NCBI GenBank assembly: GCA_905221605.1
Contig: CAJNDS010001668.1
Location: forward strand, 248,001 to 312,000
From: Symbiodinium natans
Lineage: Eukaryota; Sar; Dinophyceae; Suessiales; Symbiodiniaceae
DNA length: 64,000 nt
Direction: 5' to 3'
In this document: positions 39,003 to 49,714 of the stretch, piece by piece
How the letters are laid out: every line of letters begins with the position of its first letter
Numbering within the stretch: position 1 is the first letter of the stretch
Translations under genes and position numbers: made by a program
The notes under the pieces: generated by a model
Database searches by the model: none
What the model saw: only the letters and a program-made list of their open reading frames with translations
What the model was told of the DNA's origin: nothing

Positions 39003-40782
39003 AAATCCTCAACCCTAAACCCGAAACCCTAAACCCGAAACCCTAAACCCTGAACCCTGAACCCTAAACCCAGTCACAAATAGGTTTCCTGGGCTGCATC
39101 TTGCCCTGATGTTCGTATTCTGGCTCGGAGGCGCAGGTGGGAAGGGGGGCGGGCGAAGTTTCATCAGTGAAAGGCCCCCCGGACGGAGTTTCTGATGCAC
39201 TGCATGCGTTTCGGGATTCATGCCGACAATGTCATGATTCGTGATTGTAATGTGGCCATTGGACCTGTGGAAAGCGGTTCGAAGCTCCCAGGAGCAGCCG
39301 TGTCACGGGCACTATGGCCAGCAGCACCGTTGTTCATGAATGTTAGCCCAGCCCAAAGGGAGCGCAGTACATGAGAAGAAGTCAACGCTGGTCTGTGGGC
39401 CTGACACAACTGAAGAATAGAGTTGCTGAGAGACCGAATGCTTCGGCCCATGAGCAGTTGGAGGGCACAGCACACCAAGTGAGACCCTAAACCCTAAGCC
39501 CTAAACCCTGAGCCCTAGACCCTAAACCCTAAACCGTAGGAGAACTGCAGTGCCTGAGCCTTTCTGCCCTGTTCCGTTCCGATTGCAAGGTCCAGAATCA
39601 TGACCACTGTTGTGCCTTCCATTTGCGCTCGAACAGGCCTCAGAGTTTTGAACCTGTGAGTGCTGGAGTCGTGTGCCATTGCTGTCTGTAGGTGCTTGTT
39701 TTGAACGTCCAGTTTGGGCGCAGAGAGAAAAGAGAGAAAAGAGAGAAAAGAGAGAAAAGAGAGAAAAGAGAGAAAAGAGAGAAAAGAGAGAAAAGAGAGA
39801 AAAGAGAGAAAAGAGAGAAAAGAGAGAAAAAGAGAAGGAGAAAAGAGAAAAGAGAGAACAAAGAGAACAGAGAGAAAAGAGAGAAAACAGAGAAAAGAGA
39901 GAAAAGAGAGAGAGAGAGAGAGAGCGTCAATCGACTTTTTCCATGGCGCCATTGGGGTGTTCCCCCGCAGGAGGGTTTCGCAAAAACCCTAAACCCGAAA
40001 CCCTAAACCCGAAACCCGAAACCCTGAACCCTTCCCTAAACCCTAAACCCTAAACCCTGAACCCCAAACCCCAAACCCTAAACCCGAAACCCTAAACCCT
40101 AAAGCCCGTGTGGAAGCCAAGACTCTTCTGCATTCAGCACGAGACCTTGCAATGCCAGCGTCGAAGGTTCTTGGATGAGGCCGGTGTGATCGCACTGGGC
40201 CACAACACAGCAAGGTTTAGGGTTTAGGGTTTAGGGTTTTGGCTTTAGCTGGAAATGCGGTGTAAGACAGGCCGAAAGACAGAATGGGGTGCTGGTGTGC
40301 ACCTGCCTTCTCGAAAGTTCGATGCTGGGGAGCAGCCTCAAACGGCAGTGAGGGCACCAAGCCCGATAGGGCAGGTGCGTGACTTCCTAAACCCTAAACC
40401 CTAAACCCTAAACCCTAAACCCTAAACCCTAAACCCTAAACCCTAAACCCTAAACCCTAAACCCTAAACCCTAAACCCTAAACCCAAACCCTAAACCCTA
40501 AACCCTAAACCCTAAACCCTAAACCCTAAACCCTAAACCCTAAACCCGTGTTGGAATCTTCCTTCCGTGTTCGGTTCAGACACAAACTGCATGTCGGGCT
40601 GTCGCTCATCTTCATTGGCCGCTGAGCTTTAGGCCCCTGCTTTGCCTTTGTCGGGTGTGGGTCAGGGTTTAGGGTTTGGGGTTTAGGGTTTAGGGTTTAG
40701 GGGTTTAGGGTTTAGGGTTTGGGGTTTAGGGTTTAGGGTTCAGAAGGTATTTTGTTTAGGGTTTAGGGTTTGGGGTTTAGTT
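39003..40782. repeat. Telomere-type tracts in alternating orientation
   Basis: CCCTAAA tracts lie at about 39,003-39,072, 39,484-39,538, 39,985-40,107 and 40,387-40,547 (the last almost perfect). TTTAGGG tracts lie at about 40,215-40,238 and 40,663-40,782. Variants include CCCGAAA, CCCTGAA and CCCCAAA. Unique segments of 106-148 bp separate the oppositely oriented tracts. Confidence 0.95.
39716..39925 (+). repeat. AGAGAGAAA minisatellite
   Basis: 9-bp units AGAGAGAAA repeated some 20 times, more irregular after 39,830, ending in (AG)n. The frame reads REK repeats and its complement reads Leu/Ser/Phe repeats. It is purine-only on the plus strand, so it is a candidate for triplex DNA. Confidence 0.95.
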
Positions 40783-41107
40783 GACCAAGCGCGCTAGGGT
40801 CCACGAAAACTGCAGTTATGTCCCACACGGAGTGGCCGGTGTCCTCCATGGTCTGCCGACCGAACTCAGTCGCAAGGACACGCAGCTGTACACCAGCCCT
40901 GAAGACTCATAGTGGCTATGTTGAGGAGCCTTTGGTCAAATATTTTGTAGCATTCTAGTAGTCTAGTATAAATACACTGGTACTACAGGAATCCGTTTTC
41001 GTATTAGTATAGCATAGCATGAACATGACCAGCCCATTTCTTGGATTCAACATGTGCGCCTGGAGTGTATGTTGTTTAACAGTGCAGATGCATGGACTCC
41101 GAACATC

Positions 41108-41150
41108 TGAGGGTTTAGGGTTTAGGGTTTCAGGGTTTAGGTTTTAGGGT
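41108..41150. repeat. Short TTTAGGG tract
   Basis: Irregular telomere-type units in the G-strand orientation. Bases 40,783-41,107 on its left hold no recognised gene. Confidence 0.85.
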
Positions 41151-41323
41151 CGATCTCTCGCAAGACATGAGCCCTGGCTTGCCGAACCAACAAGCACTTC
41201 TGATTCATTGTCCATACCATTTCCCCATTCCGCCCCTTGCTTGAGAAAGCACCGGCGCTTGTCTGTGCAGTCGGCCAGCGAAGTTGTGCAGATGTATACA
41301 GATGCGCAAGCCCCTAGAGCTGT

Positions 41324-41682
41324 GTGTGCGGGTTAAGATATCCTGCTGTTGCTACACCGGTTTCTGCTGCCGCAACACTGGTGGAGCGCGCTTTTGTCGT
41401 GTGCAACCTGGCGGAAAGTACGTGTAAGGATGCCAAACATCCCGCGATACTTGGGGGGCCTATCCTGGGGTATTGCGGGTGCCTTATGTCCCATGCGGGA
41501 CTGTCTGGCCGACAAAACCTGTTGCCATCACCCTTCGTCTTGCAGCCCACCTTTGTCATCATACTTGTGGTTGTTGCCGTTGGCGCTATCACGAATTTGA
41601 TCATCACTGCCACTGTGTGCGTTGTTGATGGACTGTTTAGCTGGCTGTTGGCGGTGCAACGATCTTCAGAATGCAACTCTTG
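41324..41682 (+). other. Open stretch with one hydrophobic segment
   Basis: 119 codons without a family that I recognise. A strongly hydrophobic stretch (FVIILVVVAVGAITNLIITA) is predicted membrane-spanning. It could be an exon of the sulfatase-like gene that follows in another frame, or chance. Confidence 0.3.
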
Positions 41683-41742
41683 AATCAAGAGTCGGCCGGG
41701 CCCTACAAGTTTGCATCGAACCTTGTCAGTTCTAAAGAGTTC

Positions 41743-41880
41743 ATGTCTCGCAAGGAACCGAACATCATCAACATCCTAGCAGATGACATGAGCTGGGGAC
41801 AGCTGGGCTGGCAAGGCGGTGGCAAGCATTGCAAAGCGCCAGCCGACCCGTGGCAAACGTTAGAAGAGGGAACGGGCTTC
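41743..41880 (+). pseudogene. Sulfatase N-terminal exon fragment
   Basis: In the frame of 41,671 the stretch KEPNIINILADDMSWGQLGW matches the N-terminal signature of sulfatases (PNI-ILADD-G-GDLG), whose paired Asp residues bind the active-site calcium. It is followed by GGGKHCKAPA and then runs into telomere-type sequence. The Cys/Ser-x-Pro-x-Arg catalytic motif that should follow is not in the next kilobase. It is either one exon of a gene with distant exons or a stranded fragment. Confidence 0.6.
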
Positions 41881-41882
41881 CC

Positions 41883-42355
41883 TAAACACGAAACCCCACA
41901 ACCCGAAACCCTAAACCCTAGCTGTTCAGCCTCGTTGCAAGCTACAGAGTTGTAGTGTGATTTAGGATGTTCCCCCTTATAGTAACAGTCCCTAGGGATT
42001 ATAATGGGGGGGGGGGGGTACTATAATCCCTACGAAGGACTGGTTAAGGGGGAACCTCCCAACCCCAAACTCCAAACCCCAAACCCCAAACCCCAAACCC
42101 CAAACCCTAAACCCTAAACTCTAAACCCTACACCCCAAACCCTAAACCCTAAACCCTACTGCGTTTGCTGATGTAGCTTTTTTTGGTAGGATGGCCGCCA
42201 TGGTCTGGACTGGATGTCCCAGTGTCTTCCGCAATGCTGCCCCACACTTAGGGTTTAGGGTTTAGGTTTAGGGTTTAGGTTTTAGGGTTTAGGTTTTAGG
42301 GTTTAGGGTTTAGGGGTTAGGGTTTAGGGTTTAGGGGTCAGGGTTTAGGGCATTG
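41883..42355. repeat. Telomere-type tracts flanking a small hairpin element
   Basis: CCCTAAA/CCCCAAA tracts lie at about 41,883-41,922 and 42,059-42,160, and a TTTAGGG tract at 42,247-42,350. The two larger tracts face each other around an 86-bp unique segment. Confidence 0.92.
41962..42058. repeat. 97-bp hairpin element (MITE or introner type)
   Basis: The left arm GTTCCCCCTTATAG...TAGGGATTATAA pairs with the right arm TATAATCCCTA...TTAAGGGGGAAC. The arms are about 40 bp and imperfect, separated by a 13-base G tract. Confidence 0.82.
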
Positions 42356-42460
42356 TCCTGCATCTTGTTCTTGAAGATCTCGGGCTTTGGGTGCCATGCT
42401 TGCGTGTCACCAGCCCCGAGCGTCAAGTTCAGAGATCGCATGAGTTGAAGCGTGTCGCAC
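42351..42460 (-). other. Possible exon fragment
   Basis: On the minus strand the frame reads TLQLMRSLNLTLGAGDTQ and on to FKNKMQDN with normal-looking codons. It lies between a telomere-type tract and a short inverted-repeat element. Family unknown. Confidence 0.3.
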
Positions 42461-42462
42461 AC

Positions 42463-42558
42463 ATGTGGGGGTTTACGAAAATAGGGGACCCCCCCAGAAA
42501 AGTAGGATTCCGTCAGAATAAGGAGGTACCCCCTCAATTTCGAAAACCCCTATGTTTT
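42463..42558 (+). repeat. Short TIR element, first copy
   Basis: It starts ACATGTGGGGGTTTACGAAA and ends TTTCGAAAACCCCTATGTTT, so the ends are imperfect inverted repeats. A homologue lies in reverse orientation at about 54,769-54,884 between coding-like segments of the metallopeptidase gene. Confidence 0.75.
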
Positions 42559-42621
42559 GGTGCGAAGCGTCGAGGGTTTTTCCCCAAACAGGAACCGTTT
42601 GGGGTCCTCTCCTCAGAAAAA

Positions 42622-44713
42622 AGTGTCACGCGCTTGACCAGATGGGTGTCACGCGCTTCGGGCCTGTGGTCTCCCATGGTCTCCGATCATGAGCACAATT
42701 GAGACCATTCGGGTCGGTGGGTGTCACGCGCTTCGGCCTGTGCTCTCCCATGGCATTGGGGTCATTGGGGCCGGGTGGGCGTCACGCGCTTCGGGCCTGT
42801 GGTCTCCCATGGTCTCCGATCATGAGCACAATTGGGGCCATTGGGGCCGGTTGGTGTCACGCGCTTCGGGCCTGTGGTCTCCCATAGTCTCCGATCATGA
42901 GCACAATTGGGGCCGTTGGGGCCGGGTGGGCGTCACGCGCTTCGGGCCTGTGGTCTCCCATGGTCTCCGATCATGAGCACAATTGGGGCCATTGGGGCCG
43001 GTTGGTGTCACGCGCTTCGCCTGTGTGGTCTCCCATGGTCTCCGATCATGAGCACAATTGGGGCCATCGCGGCCGGGTGGGTGTCACGCGGTTGGGGCTG
43101 GTCTCCGAGCCATTGGGGCCGGGTGGGTGTCACGCGCTTCTGGCCCGTGGTCTCCCATGGTCTCCATGAACGCAATCGGGGCCATTGGGGCCGTGTGGGT
43201 GTCACACGCTTCGGGCCTGTGGTCTCGGGATCGGTGGTCACGTGCTTCGGGCCTGTGGTCTGGTCTCCAATCATGAGCACAATTGGGGCCGTTGGGGTGG
43301 GGTGGGTGTCACGCGCTGAGCGCAATTGGGGCCATTGGGGCGGGTGGGTGTCACGCGCCTCGGGCCTGTGGTCTCCCATGCTCTCCGATCGGGAGCACAA
43401 TTAGGGCCATTGGGGCCGGGTGGGTGTCACGCGCTTCAGCGCGCTTCGGGCCTGTGCTCTCCCATGGTCCACAATTGTGAGGCCATTGGAGCGGGTGGAT
43501 GTCACGCGCTTCGGGCCTGTGGTCGCATGGTCTCCGATCATGAGCACAATTGGGCCATTGGGGCCGGGCGGGTGTCACGCGCTTCGGGCCTGTGGTCTCC
43601 CATCGTCTCCCATCATGTCTCCGATCATGAGCACAATTGGGGCCATGGGGCCGGGTGGGTGTCACGCGCTCGGGCCTGCGCTCTTCCATGATGAGCACAA
43701 TTGCCCAATCGCCGGGTGGGTGTCACGCGCTCGGGCCTGCAGTCTTCCATGGTTTTCGATCATGAGCACAATTGGGGCCATTGGGGCCGGGTGGGTGTCA
43801 CGCGCTTCGGGGCCTGTGGTCTCCCACAGTCTCCGATCATGTGAGCACAATTGGGGCCATTGGGGCCGGGCGGGTGTCACTCTCCCATGGTCTCCGATCA
43901 TGAGCACAATTGGGGCCAACTGGCGGGCGGGTGTCACGCGGCCTGGGTGTCACGCGGTCCAAGTTTCCATGGTCTCCGAAGCGACAGGGGTTGGGAGGGT
44001 GTCACACGCTTGGGTCCGTGGTCTCCCATGGTCTCCGCTCATGAGCGAAATGGTCCGGGTCCGTGATCACGGTCTCCGATCATGAGCGACCGAGGGTGGG
44101 AGGGTGTCACGCGGGTCTGGTCTCCGATCATGAGTGCAGTGGGCTGGGTGGGTGTCACGCGGCTCGGGTCCGCGGTCTCGCATGTTCTCCGATCATAAGG
44201 GTTGTGAGCGCACTGGGGCCGAGCGGGTCTCCAATCATGAGCGACAAGGGTTGGGAAGGTGTCACGGTTGAGTCCCTGGTCTTCCATGGTCTCCGGTCAT
44301 GAGCACAATGGGGCTGGGCGGGTGTCACGCGGTTCGGGTCCGCGGTTTCCCATGGACTCCGATGAGCAACAAGCTTGGGAGGGTGTCACGCGCTGGGTTT
44401 GTCGCGCGATCCGGCTCCGTGGTCTCCCATGATCTCCGATCATGAGCGACAGGGGTTGAGAGGGTGTCACGCGCTTGGATTCGTGGTCTCACATGGTCTC
44501 CTATCATTAGCGCAATGGGGCCGGACGGGTGTCACGCTGTTCGGGTCCGTGGTGAGTGGCAGGGGTTCGAGGGTGTCACGCGCTTGATGGTCTCCCATAA
44601 ATCATCTGGGAGGGTGTCGCGCGCTTGTCCGTGGTCTCCCATGGTCTCTGAGCACGATGGGCGGGTGTCACGCTGTCCGGTTTCGTGGTCTGTCACGGCG
44701 TCCGATCATGAGA
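42622..44713 (+). repeat. 75-bp satellite, forward array
   Basis: Units of about 75-76 bp carry GTGTCACGCGCTTCGGGCCT, GTGGTCTCCCATGGTCTCCG and ATCATGAGCACAATTGGGGCC-type words. They are regular from 42,700 to 43,900 and degenerate afterwards. All six frames stay partly open, but I call no gene. Confidence 0.95.
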
Positions 44714-45047
44714 GGCTCTGGTCCGCCTGGTCCGTGACGCGCACAGACACGGTGCCCGCCTTCAGGTTCAGGAATTGATTGGTCGGAAGCAGGGGCTCCA
44801 CCGTGTCCGCTTGGAAGCTGCCGGCCGTGGCGATGCCCAGGCTGGAGTCCGCGAAGATGCGGCCCATGGTCAGCATGTTGACCCCCGTCTTGAGGCTGAA
44901 TTGGCTCGAGGACAGGTCGGCCACGGCGGCCCCGTTGGAAGCCTCGAACTCGATGCCCAGGCTGCCGCCCCGCAGCGTCAAGAAATCCGCTCCGTTGGCG
45001 CGCACGTCATTGACCAGCAGGGGGTCCGCGGGCGGTGCCCCTGCCAC
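44714..45047 (-). CDS. Fibre-like protein fragment, minus strand
   Basis: The 110-residue stretch runs VNDVRANGADFLTLRGGSLG, then FEASNGAAVADL, FSLKTGVNMLTMGR and FLNLKAGTVSVRVTD. The alternation of short beta-like segments with Gly and Asn turns resembles repeats of fibre or adhesin proteins, but I cannot name a family. Codon use is GC-rich and regular. The frame ends where satellite begins on both sides, so it is a fragment. It lies head-on to the next fragment (45,556-46,130) and probably belonged to the same gene before an inversion. Confidence 0.55.
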
Positions 45048-45057
45048 ACCTGCCAGT

Positions 45058-45545
45058 CAATGATCGGAGACCGTGGGAGACCACGGACCCAAGCGCATGA
45101 ACACCCTCCCAATGCCTGTAACTGTAGCTCACCACGGACCCGAACCGCATGATCATGATCGGATATCACGGGAGACCACGGACCCGGACCGCATGGCACC
45201 CCGCCAGCCCATGATCGGAGACCAAGCGCGTGAACACCCTCCCCACGCCTGTAGCTAACCGCGTGCCCGGCCCCATTGCGCTCATGGTCGGAGATTATGG
45301 GAGACCACAAATCCAAGCGTGCGACACCCTCTCATCATGATCGGAGATCCCGGGAGACCACGGGCCCGGACCACGTGACACCCGCCAGCCCATGATCGGA
45401 GACCCCAAGCGCGTGAACACCCTCCCAATGCCTGTAGCTCACCACGGACCCGAACCGCGTGACACCCGCCCGGCCCCATTGCGCTCATGATCGGAGATGT
45501 TGGGAGACCACGAACCCAAGCGCGTGACACCCTCTCAACCCCTCT
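45058..45545 (-). repeat. 75-bp satellite, inverted array
   Basis: The same satellite words appear in reverse complement (GATCGGAGACC, GGGAGACCACGG, AAGCGCGTGACACCC). It lies between the two fibre-like fragments. Confidence 0.93.
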
Positions 45546-45555
45546 CGGGCCCCTG

Positions 45556-46130
45556 ATGGCCTACTCCACCGCCCAGACATACACGCAGGCCGAGGTAAAC
45601 ACCCAGATCTCGAACGCCGTCGACGCCCTGAACGTTTCGCAGTACGCCACGCAGGCCGACATCGACAGCTCCCTCAGCGCAGAGCTTGCCAACTACTGGG
45701 GCCAGGGCGAAACCTCGGCGGAGATCGCCAGCCAGATCAGCTCCTCCGGGCTCCTCACCGAAGCCCAGGGCGACGCCCGGTATCATCCCGCCAACGGCAA
45801 CGCTGGAGGCGGAGGCATCATCCCTATGGTGCTCGACAATTTCACGCCAAGAATGATACGGGCACTGCTGCCCCAGGCACCCCTGGGAGCGAACCTGACC
45901 CTCGGCAACTCCGCAACGGTGCAACTGACGTGTGACTGCTACTCGAAGAGCGAGAGCGACGGGAGGTACTTCTCCAACACCGACTACGCACCTCTCGACT
46001 CCCGGTACCATGTGGTCAACGGCAACACGGGGGGCGGAGGCATCATCCCTATGGCGCTCGACAATTTCATGCCCAGAATGATAAGGGCGCTGCTGCCCCA
46101 GGCGCCCCTGGGGCACGCGAAAACGGGTCC
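45556..46130 (+). CDS. Fibre-like protein fragment, plus strand
   Basis: An open frame of about 190 codons starts with a helical, heptad-like part (AYSTAQTYTQAEVNTQIS, SQYATQADIDSSLSAE). Two copies follow of a unit with GNAGGGGIIPMVLDNFTP and RMIRALLPQAPLG; between them lies YSKSESDGRYF. The ARYH/DGRY/DSRYH pattern after a coiled coil recalls trimeric fibre or tail-spike shafts of phages and their eukaryotic look-alikes. It is bounded by satellite on both sides, with no start or stop of its own that I trust. Confidence 0.55.
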
Positions 46131-46390
46131 GTGGTCTATGATCTCCGATCATGAGCGACAGGGGTTGAGAGGGTGTCACACGCTTGGGTTCGTGGTCTCC
46201 CAGGGTCTCCGACCATGAGCGCAATGGGGCCGGGCGGGTGTCACGCGGTTCGGGTCCGTGGCGAGCGACAGGGATTGCGGGGGTGTCACGCGCTTGGGTC
46301 CGTGGTCTCCGATGGTCTCTGATCACGAGTGAAGGGGGTGTGACGTGGCATGGTCTCCGATCATGAGCGACAGGGCAGGGGTTGAGAGGG
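46131..46390 (+). repeat. 75-bp satellite, forward array resumes
   Basis: Degenerate units in the same orientation as 42,622-44,713 (GATCATGAGCGACAGGGGTT, GTGTCACGCGCTTGGGT). Confidence 0.92.
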
Positions 46391-46407
46391 GCGGAGGCAG
46401 GGTGGAC

Positions 46408-48960
46408 CCAGAATCAGAAAGAACATGCTCAGACACATTTTTCAAAGCGGGCAAATTGCATTCGCGCAGCTTGCTCCTTCCACAACCCAAGTTAAAAGCT
46501 GATCTTTTGTCGTAAAGACAGAGGCTGCGTACAGAAGAAGCCCCTGTCCGAATGCATTTCTCGCCCGCGCTTTAATGCACTCAGCTGTTTTCGCCTTCTA
46601 GAAAGTGCACAAAGAGAGCACGGCGTTGCAAATGTGGAAAGCAAGACCAAAAGCTTTTTTTAGGCCTGGCAAAATGCATTCGGGCAGCGCTTGGACAGGC
46701 ATGTCTATTGGGTTGTCTGGTTCCATTACAGCATCAAGACAAGCAAACACAAAACAAAAAAGTCGGTTGGTGTTTTACGACCAACGTTTCCCGAAATGCA
46801 TCTGAGGGCATTCCACATGCATTTTTCGTCGCCCGAAAAACGCATTTGGCACTGGTTTCCTATCGTGTTGCAATCTTGGGTTCTGCCGGCTCATGACGTC
46901 TTCGAAATTTGATGTCTTTCTGTGCATAAGAACATCTATATATAGGATTTGAACGCGTTTAGAACCATAATCACCGTTTTGCAAAATTCCCGAAAAGGGG
47001 CCCAAAATCAGAAACAACATGCCCAGATGCATTTTGCAAAGGCAAAATGCATTCGCGCAGCTTGCTCCTTCCAAAACCACAATAAAAAACTCACTTGATA
47101 ATTGACTTTTGTGTCAAAGACAGAGGCCCCGTACGGAAGAAACCAAAGTCCGAATGCATCTTTCGCCCGTGCCCAAATGCATTCAGCTGTTTTCGCTTTG
47201 AAAAAGTGCGAAAAGAGCATGCGGCGTTGCACATGTGGAAAGCAAGACCAAATGCGTGTTTCAGGCCTGGCAAAATGCATTCGGCAGCGTCTGGTCATCC
47301 ATGTCTATTGGGTTATCTTTGCTCCATTACAGCATCAAAAGCAAACGACAACAAAACAAAAAAGTAGGTTGGTGTTTTACGACCAACATCTACCCGACAT
47401 GCATTTCTAGGGCATTCCAAATGCATTTTTCGTCGCCCGAAGAATGCATTTGGCGCTGGTTTCCTATCATGTTTAGTCTTGGTTTCTGCTGGCTCATGAC
47501 GTATTCGATTCTTCTGATGTGTTTTCTGTGCATAAAAGTAGCTATAGGAATTGAAAAACGCGTTTAGAACAATGTTCGGCATCTTGCAGGAGTACCGAAA
47601 CAGACCAGAATCAGGAAGAACATGCTCAGGTGCATTTTTTAAGTGGACAAAATGCATTCGCGCAGCTTGGTCCTTCCGCAACCGCAATAGAATTGAGTTA
47701 AAAGCTGATCTTTTGTCGTAAAGACAGAGGCTGCGTACAGAAGAAGCCCCTGTCCGAATGCATTTCTCGCCCGCGCTTTAATGCATTCAGCTGCTTTCGC
47801 CTTCTAAAAAGTGCACAAAGAGAGCATGGCGTTGCAAATGTGGAAAGCAAGACCAAATGCTTCTTTAAGCCTGGCAAAATGCATTCGGGCAGCGCTTGGG
47901 CAGCCACGTCTATTGGGTTGTCTTGTTCCATTACAGCATCAAAACAAGCAAACACAAAACAAAAAAGTCGGTTGGTGTTTTACAACCAACATTTCCCCGA
48001 CATGCATCTGAGGGCATTCCACATGCATTTTTCGTCGCCCGAAAAACGCATTTGGCACTGGTTTCCTATCATGTTGCAATCTTGGGTTCTGCCGGCTCAT
48101 GACTTCTTCGAAATTTGATGTCTTTCTGCGCATAAGAACATCTATATTCTCTATATATATATATATATATATAGGATTTGAACGCGTGTAGAACCATAAT
48201 CACCGTTTCGCAAAACTCCCGAAAAGGGGCCCAAAATCAGAAGCAACATGCCCAGATGCATTTTGCAAAGGCAAAATGCATTCGCGCAGCTTGCTCCTTC
48301 CAAAACCACAATAAAAAACTCACTTGATAACTGACTTTTGTGTCAAAGACAGAGGCCCCGTACGGAAGAAACCAAAGTCCGAATGCATTTTTCGCCCGTG
48401 CCCAAATGCATTCAGCTGTATTCGCTTTGAAAAAGTGCGAAAAGAGCATGCGGCGTTGCACATGTGGAAAGCAAGACCAAATGCGTGTTTCAGGCCTGGC
48501 AAAATGCATTCGGCAGCGTCTGGTCATCCATGTCTATTGGGTTATCTTTGCTCCATTACAGCATCAAAAGCAAACGACAACAAAACAAAAAAGTAGGTTG
48601 GTGTTTTACGACCAACATCTACCCGACATGCATTTCTAGGGCATTCCAAATGCATTTTTCGTCGCCCGAAGAATGCATTTGGCGCTGGTTTCCTATCATG
48701 TTTAGTCTTGGTTTCTGCTGGCTCATGACGTATTCGATTCTTCTGATGTGTTTTCTGTGCATAAAAGTAGCTATAGGAATTGAAAAACGCGTTTAGAACA
48801 ATGTTCGGCATCTTGCAGGAGTACCGAAACAGACCCAGAATCAGGAAGAACATGCTCAGGTGCATTTTTAAGTGGGCAAGATGCATTCGCGTAGCTTGCT
48901 CCTTCCACAACCGCAATAGAATTGAGTTAAGAGCTGATCCTTCGTCGTAAAGACAAGCTG
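46408..48960. repeat. Higher-order repeat of about 600-bp A and B monomers, ATGCAT-rich
   Basis: Monomers are A1 46,408-47,000, B1 47,001-47,605, A2 47,606-48,229, B2 48,230-48,835 and part of A3 48,836-48,960. Like letters are much closer to each other than A is to B, so the repeat unit is an A-B dimer of 1.2 kb. Each monomer repeats AATGCATT-type words, AAAGCAAGACCAAATGC and TTTTTCGTCGCCCGAA. A2 holds a (TA)n expansion at about 48,144-48,174. Open frames on both strands repeat with the unit, and no gene is called. Confidence 0.95.
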
Positions 48961-49551
48961 CGTGCAGAAGAGACGAATAAGGCGAGTTCTACGCGTCGCG
49001 TTATTGTTTCATGCCGCTTTCCCTTCATCTACAATCTTACTGTTTGGGGTCTTCGCCGGCATAATTCTACCGTAGATGGAGACCTACACTGCGCGGAAAC
49101 AAACCTGCTCCGAGTTCACAGCTCTGGCCAATTTAGGCATCCTGGCAACGGTGTTTGCTAGATGGATTTGCTTTGCCAGTGCGTTCCCGGACTTGAGACA
49201 TGGATTCGAGTTCACACATGAGCATCACGCCATGGCGCCGCATCTGGCTCCGTAGTTTTGTTCTTTACTGTTTAACTCTTTCCTCGAAGTTCAAAGCGCT
49301 ATTGGCCATGGTGCCCCGGCACCTCGGCCGCATCAACTGGGTAAGCTTCCTGGGTAGGATACGGGGGCCCTTACAGGGGAACCCCTTCTTAACCTTCTTC
49401 TGGCTCTCTTAAATAGGGCCCTTATTCAGAGTCTATATCCCCAATGGTCCCCCTAATCCTATCCCCTAAAGCTGCACGCCCAACCGGGCATTGAAACAAG
49501 GGTGGACTTCTTCAGGCCCAGGATTGCGCTATCTATAGTATGGTATCAATC
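48961..49551. other. Single-copy-like stretch, no gene recognised
   Basis: A frame at 49,200-49,412 (plus) could be exon debris. A segment at about 49,339-49,470 (GTAAGCTTCC ... CCCCTAA) has the look of an intron or introner remnant, with GGGCCC words on either side. Confidence 0.35.
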
Positions 49552-49591
49552 CTAAACCCCAAACCCCAAGCCCTAAACCCTAAACCCTAAC
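49552..49591. repeat. Short CCCTAAA tract
   Basis: Five or six telomere-type units with CCCCAAA variants. Confidence 0.85.
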
Positions 49592-49714
49592 GGGCCACGA
49601 AATGAGGCATGGCGCTCTGTGGGCTTTGTGCGCAGTTCTCGGCGCAGCGGTCCAGACCGTGGAGGAAATTCACTGGCTGGTTCTCAGCAGGGGAGAGGGG
49701 GCCTATTGGTGTCT

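Noticed and set aside
39515-40053. REK-repeat and Leu/Ser/Phe-repeat frames
   Set aside because: Direct translation of a 9-bp minisatellite.
40387-40547. Chromosome end
   Set aside because: The tract is perfect but short, lies far inside the window, and oppositely oriented tracts lie close by; an interstitial tract fits better.
42391-44778. Frames of 60-220 codons across the 75-bp satellite
   Set aside because: The same peptide words recur in several frames with the repeat period; composition artefact.
46605-48916. Frames repeated on both strands of the ATGCAT-rich repeat
   Set aside because: They recur with the monomer period and shift between A and B copies; no family and no conserved frame.
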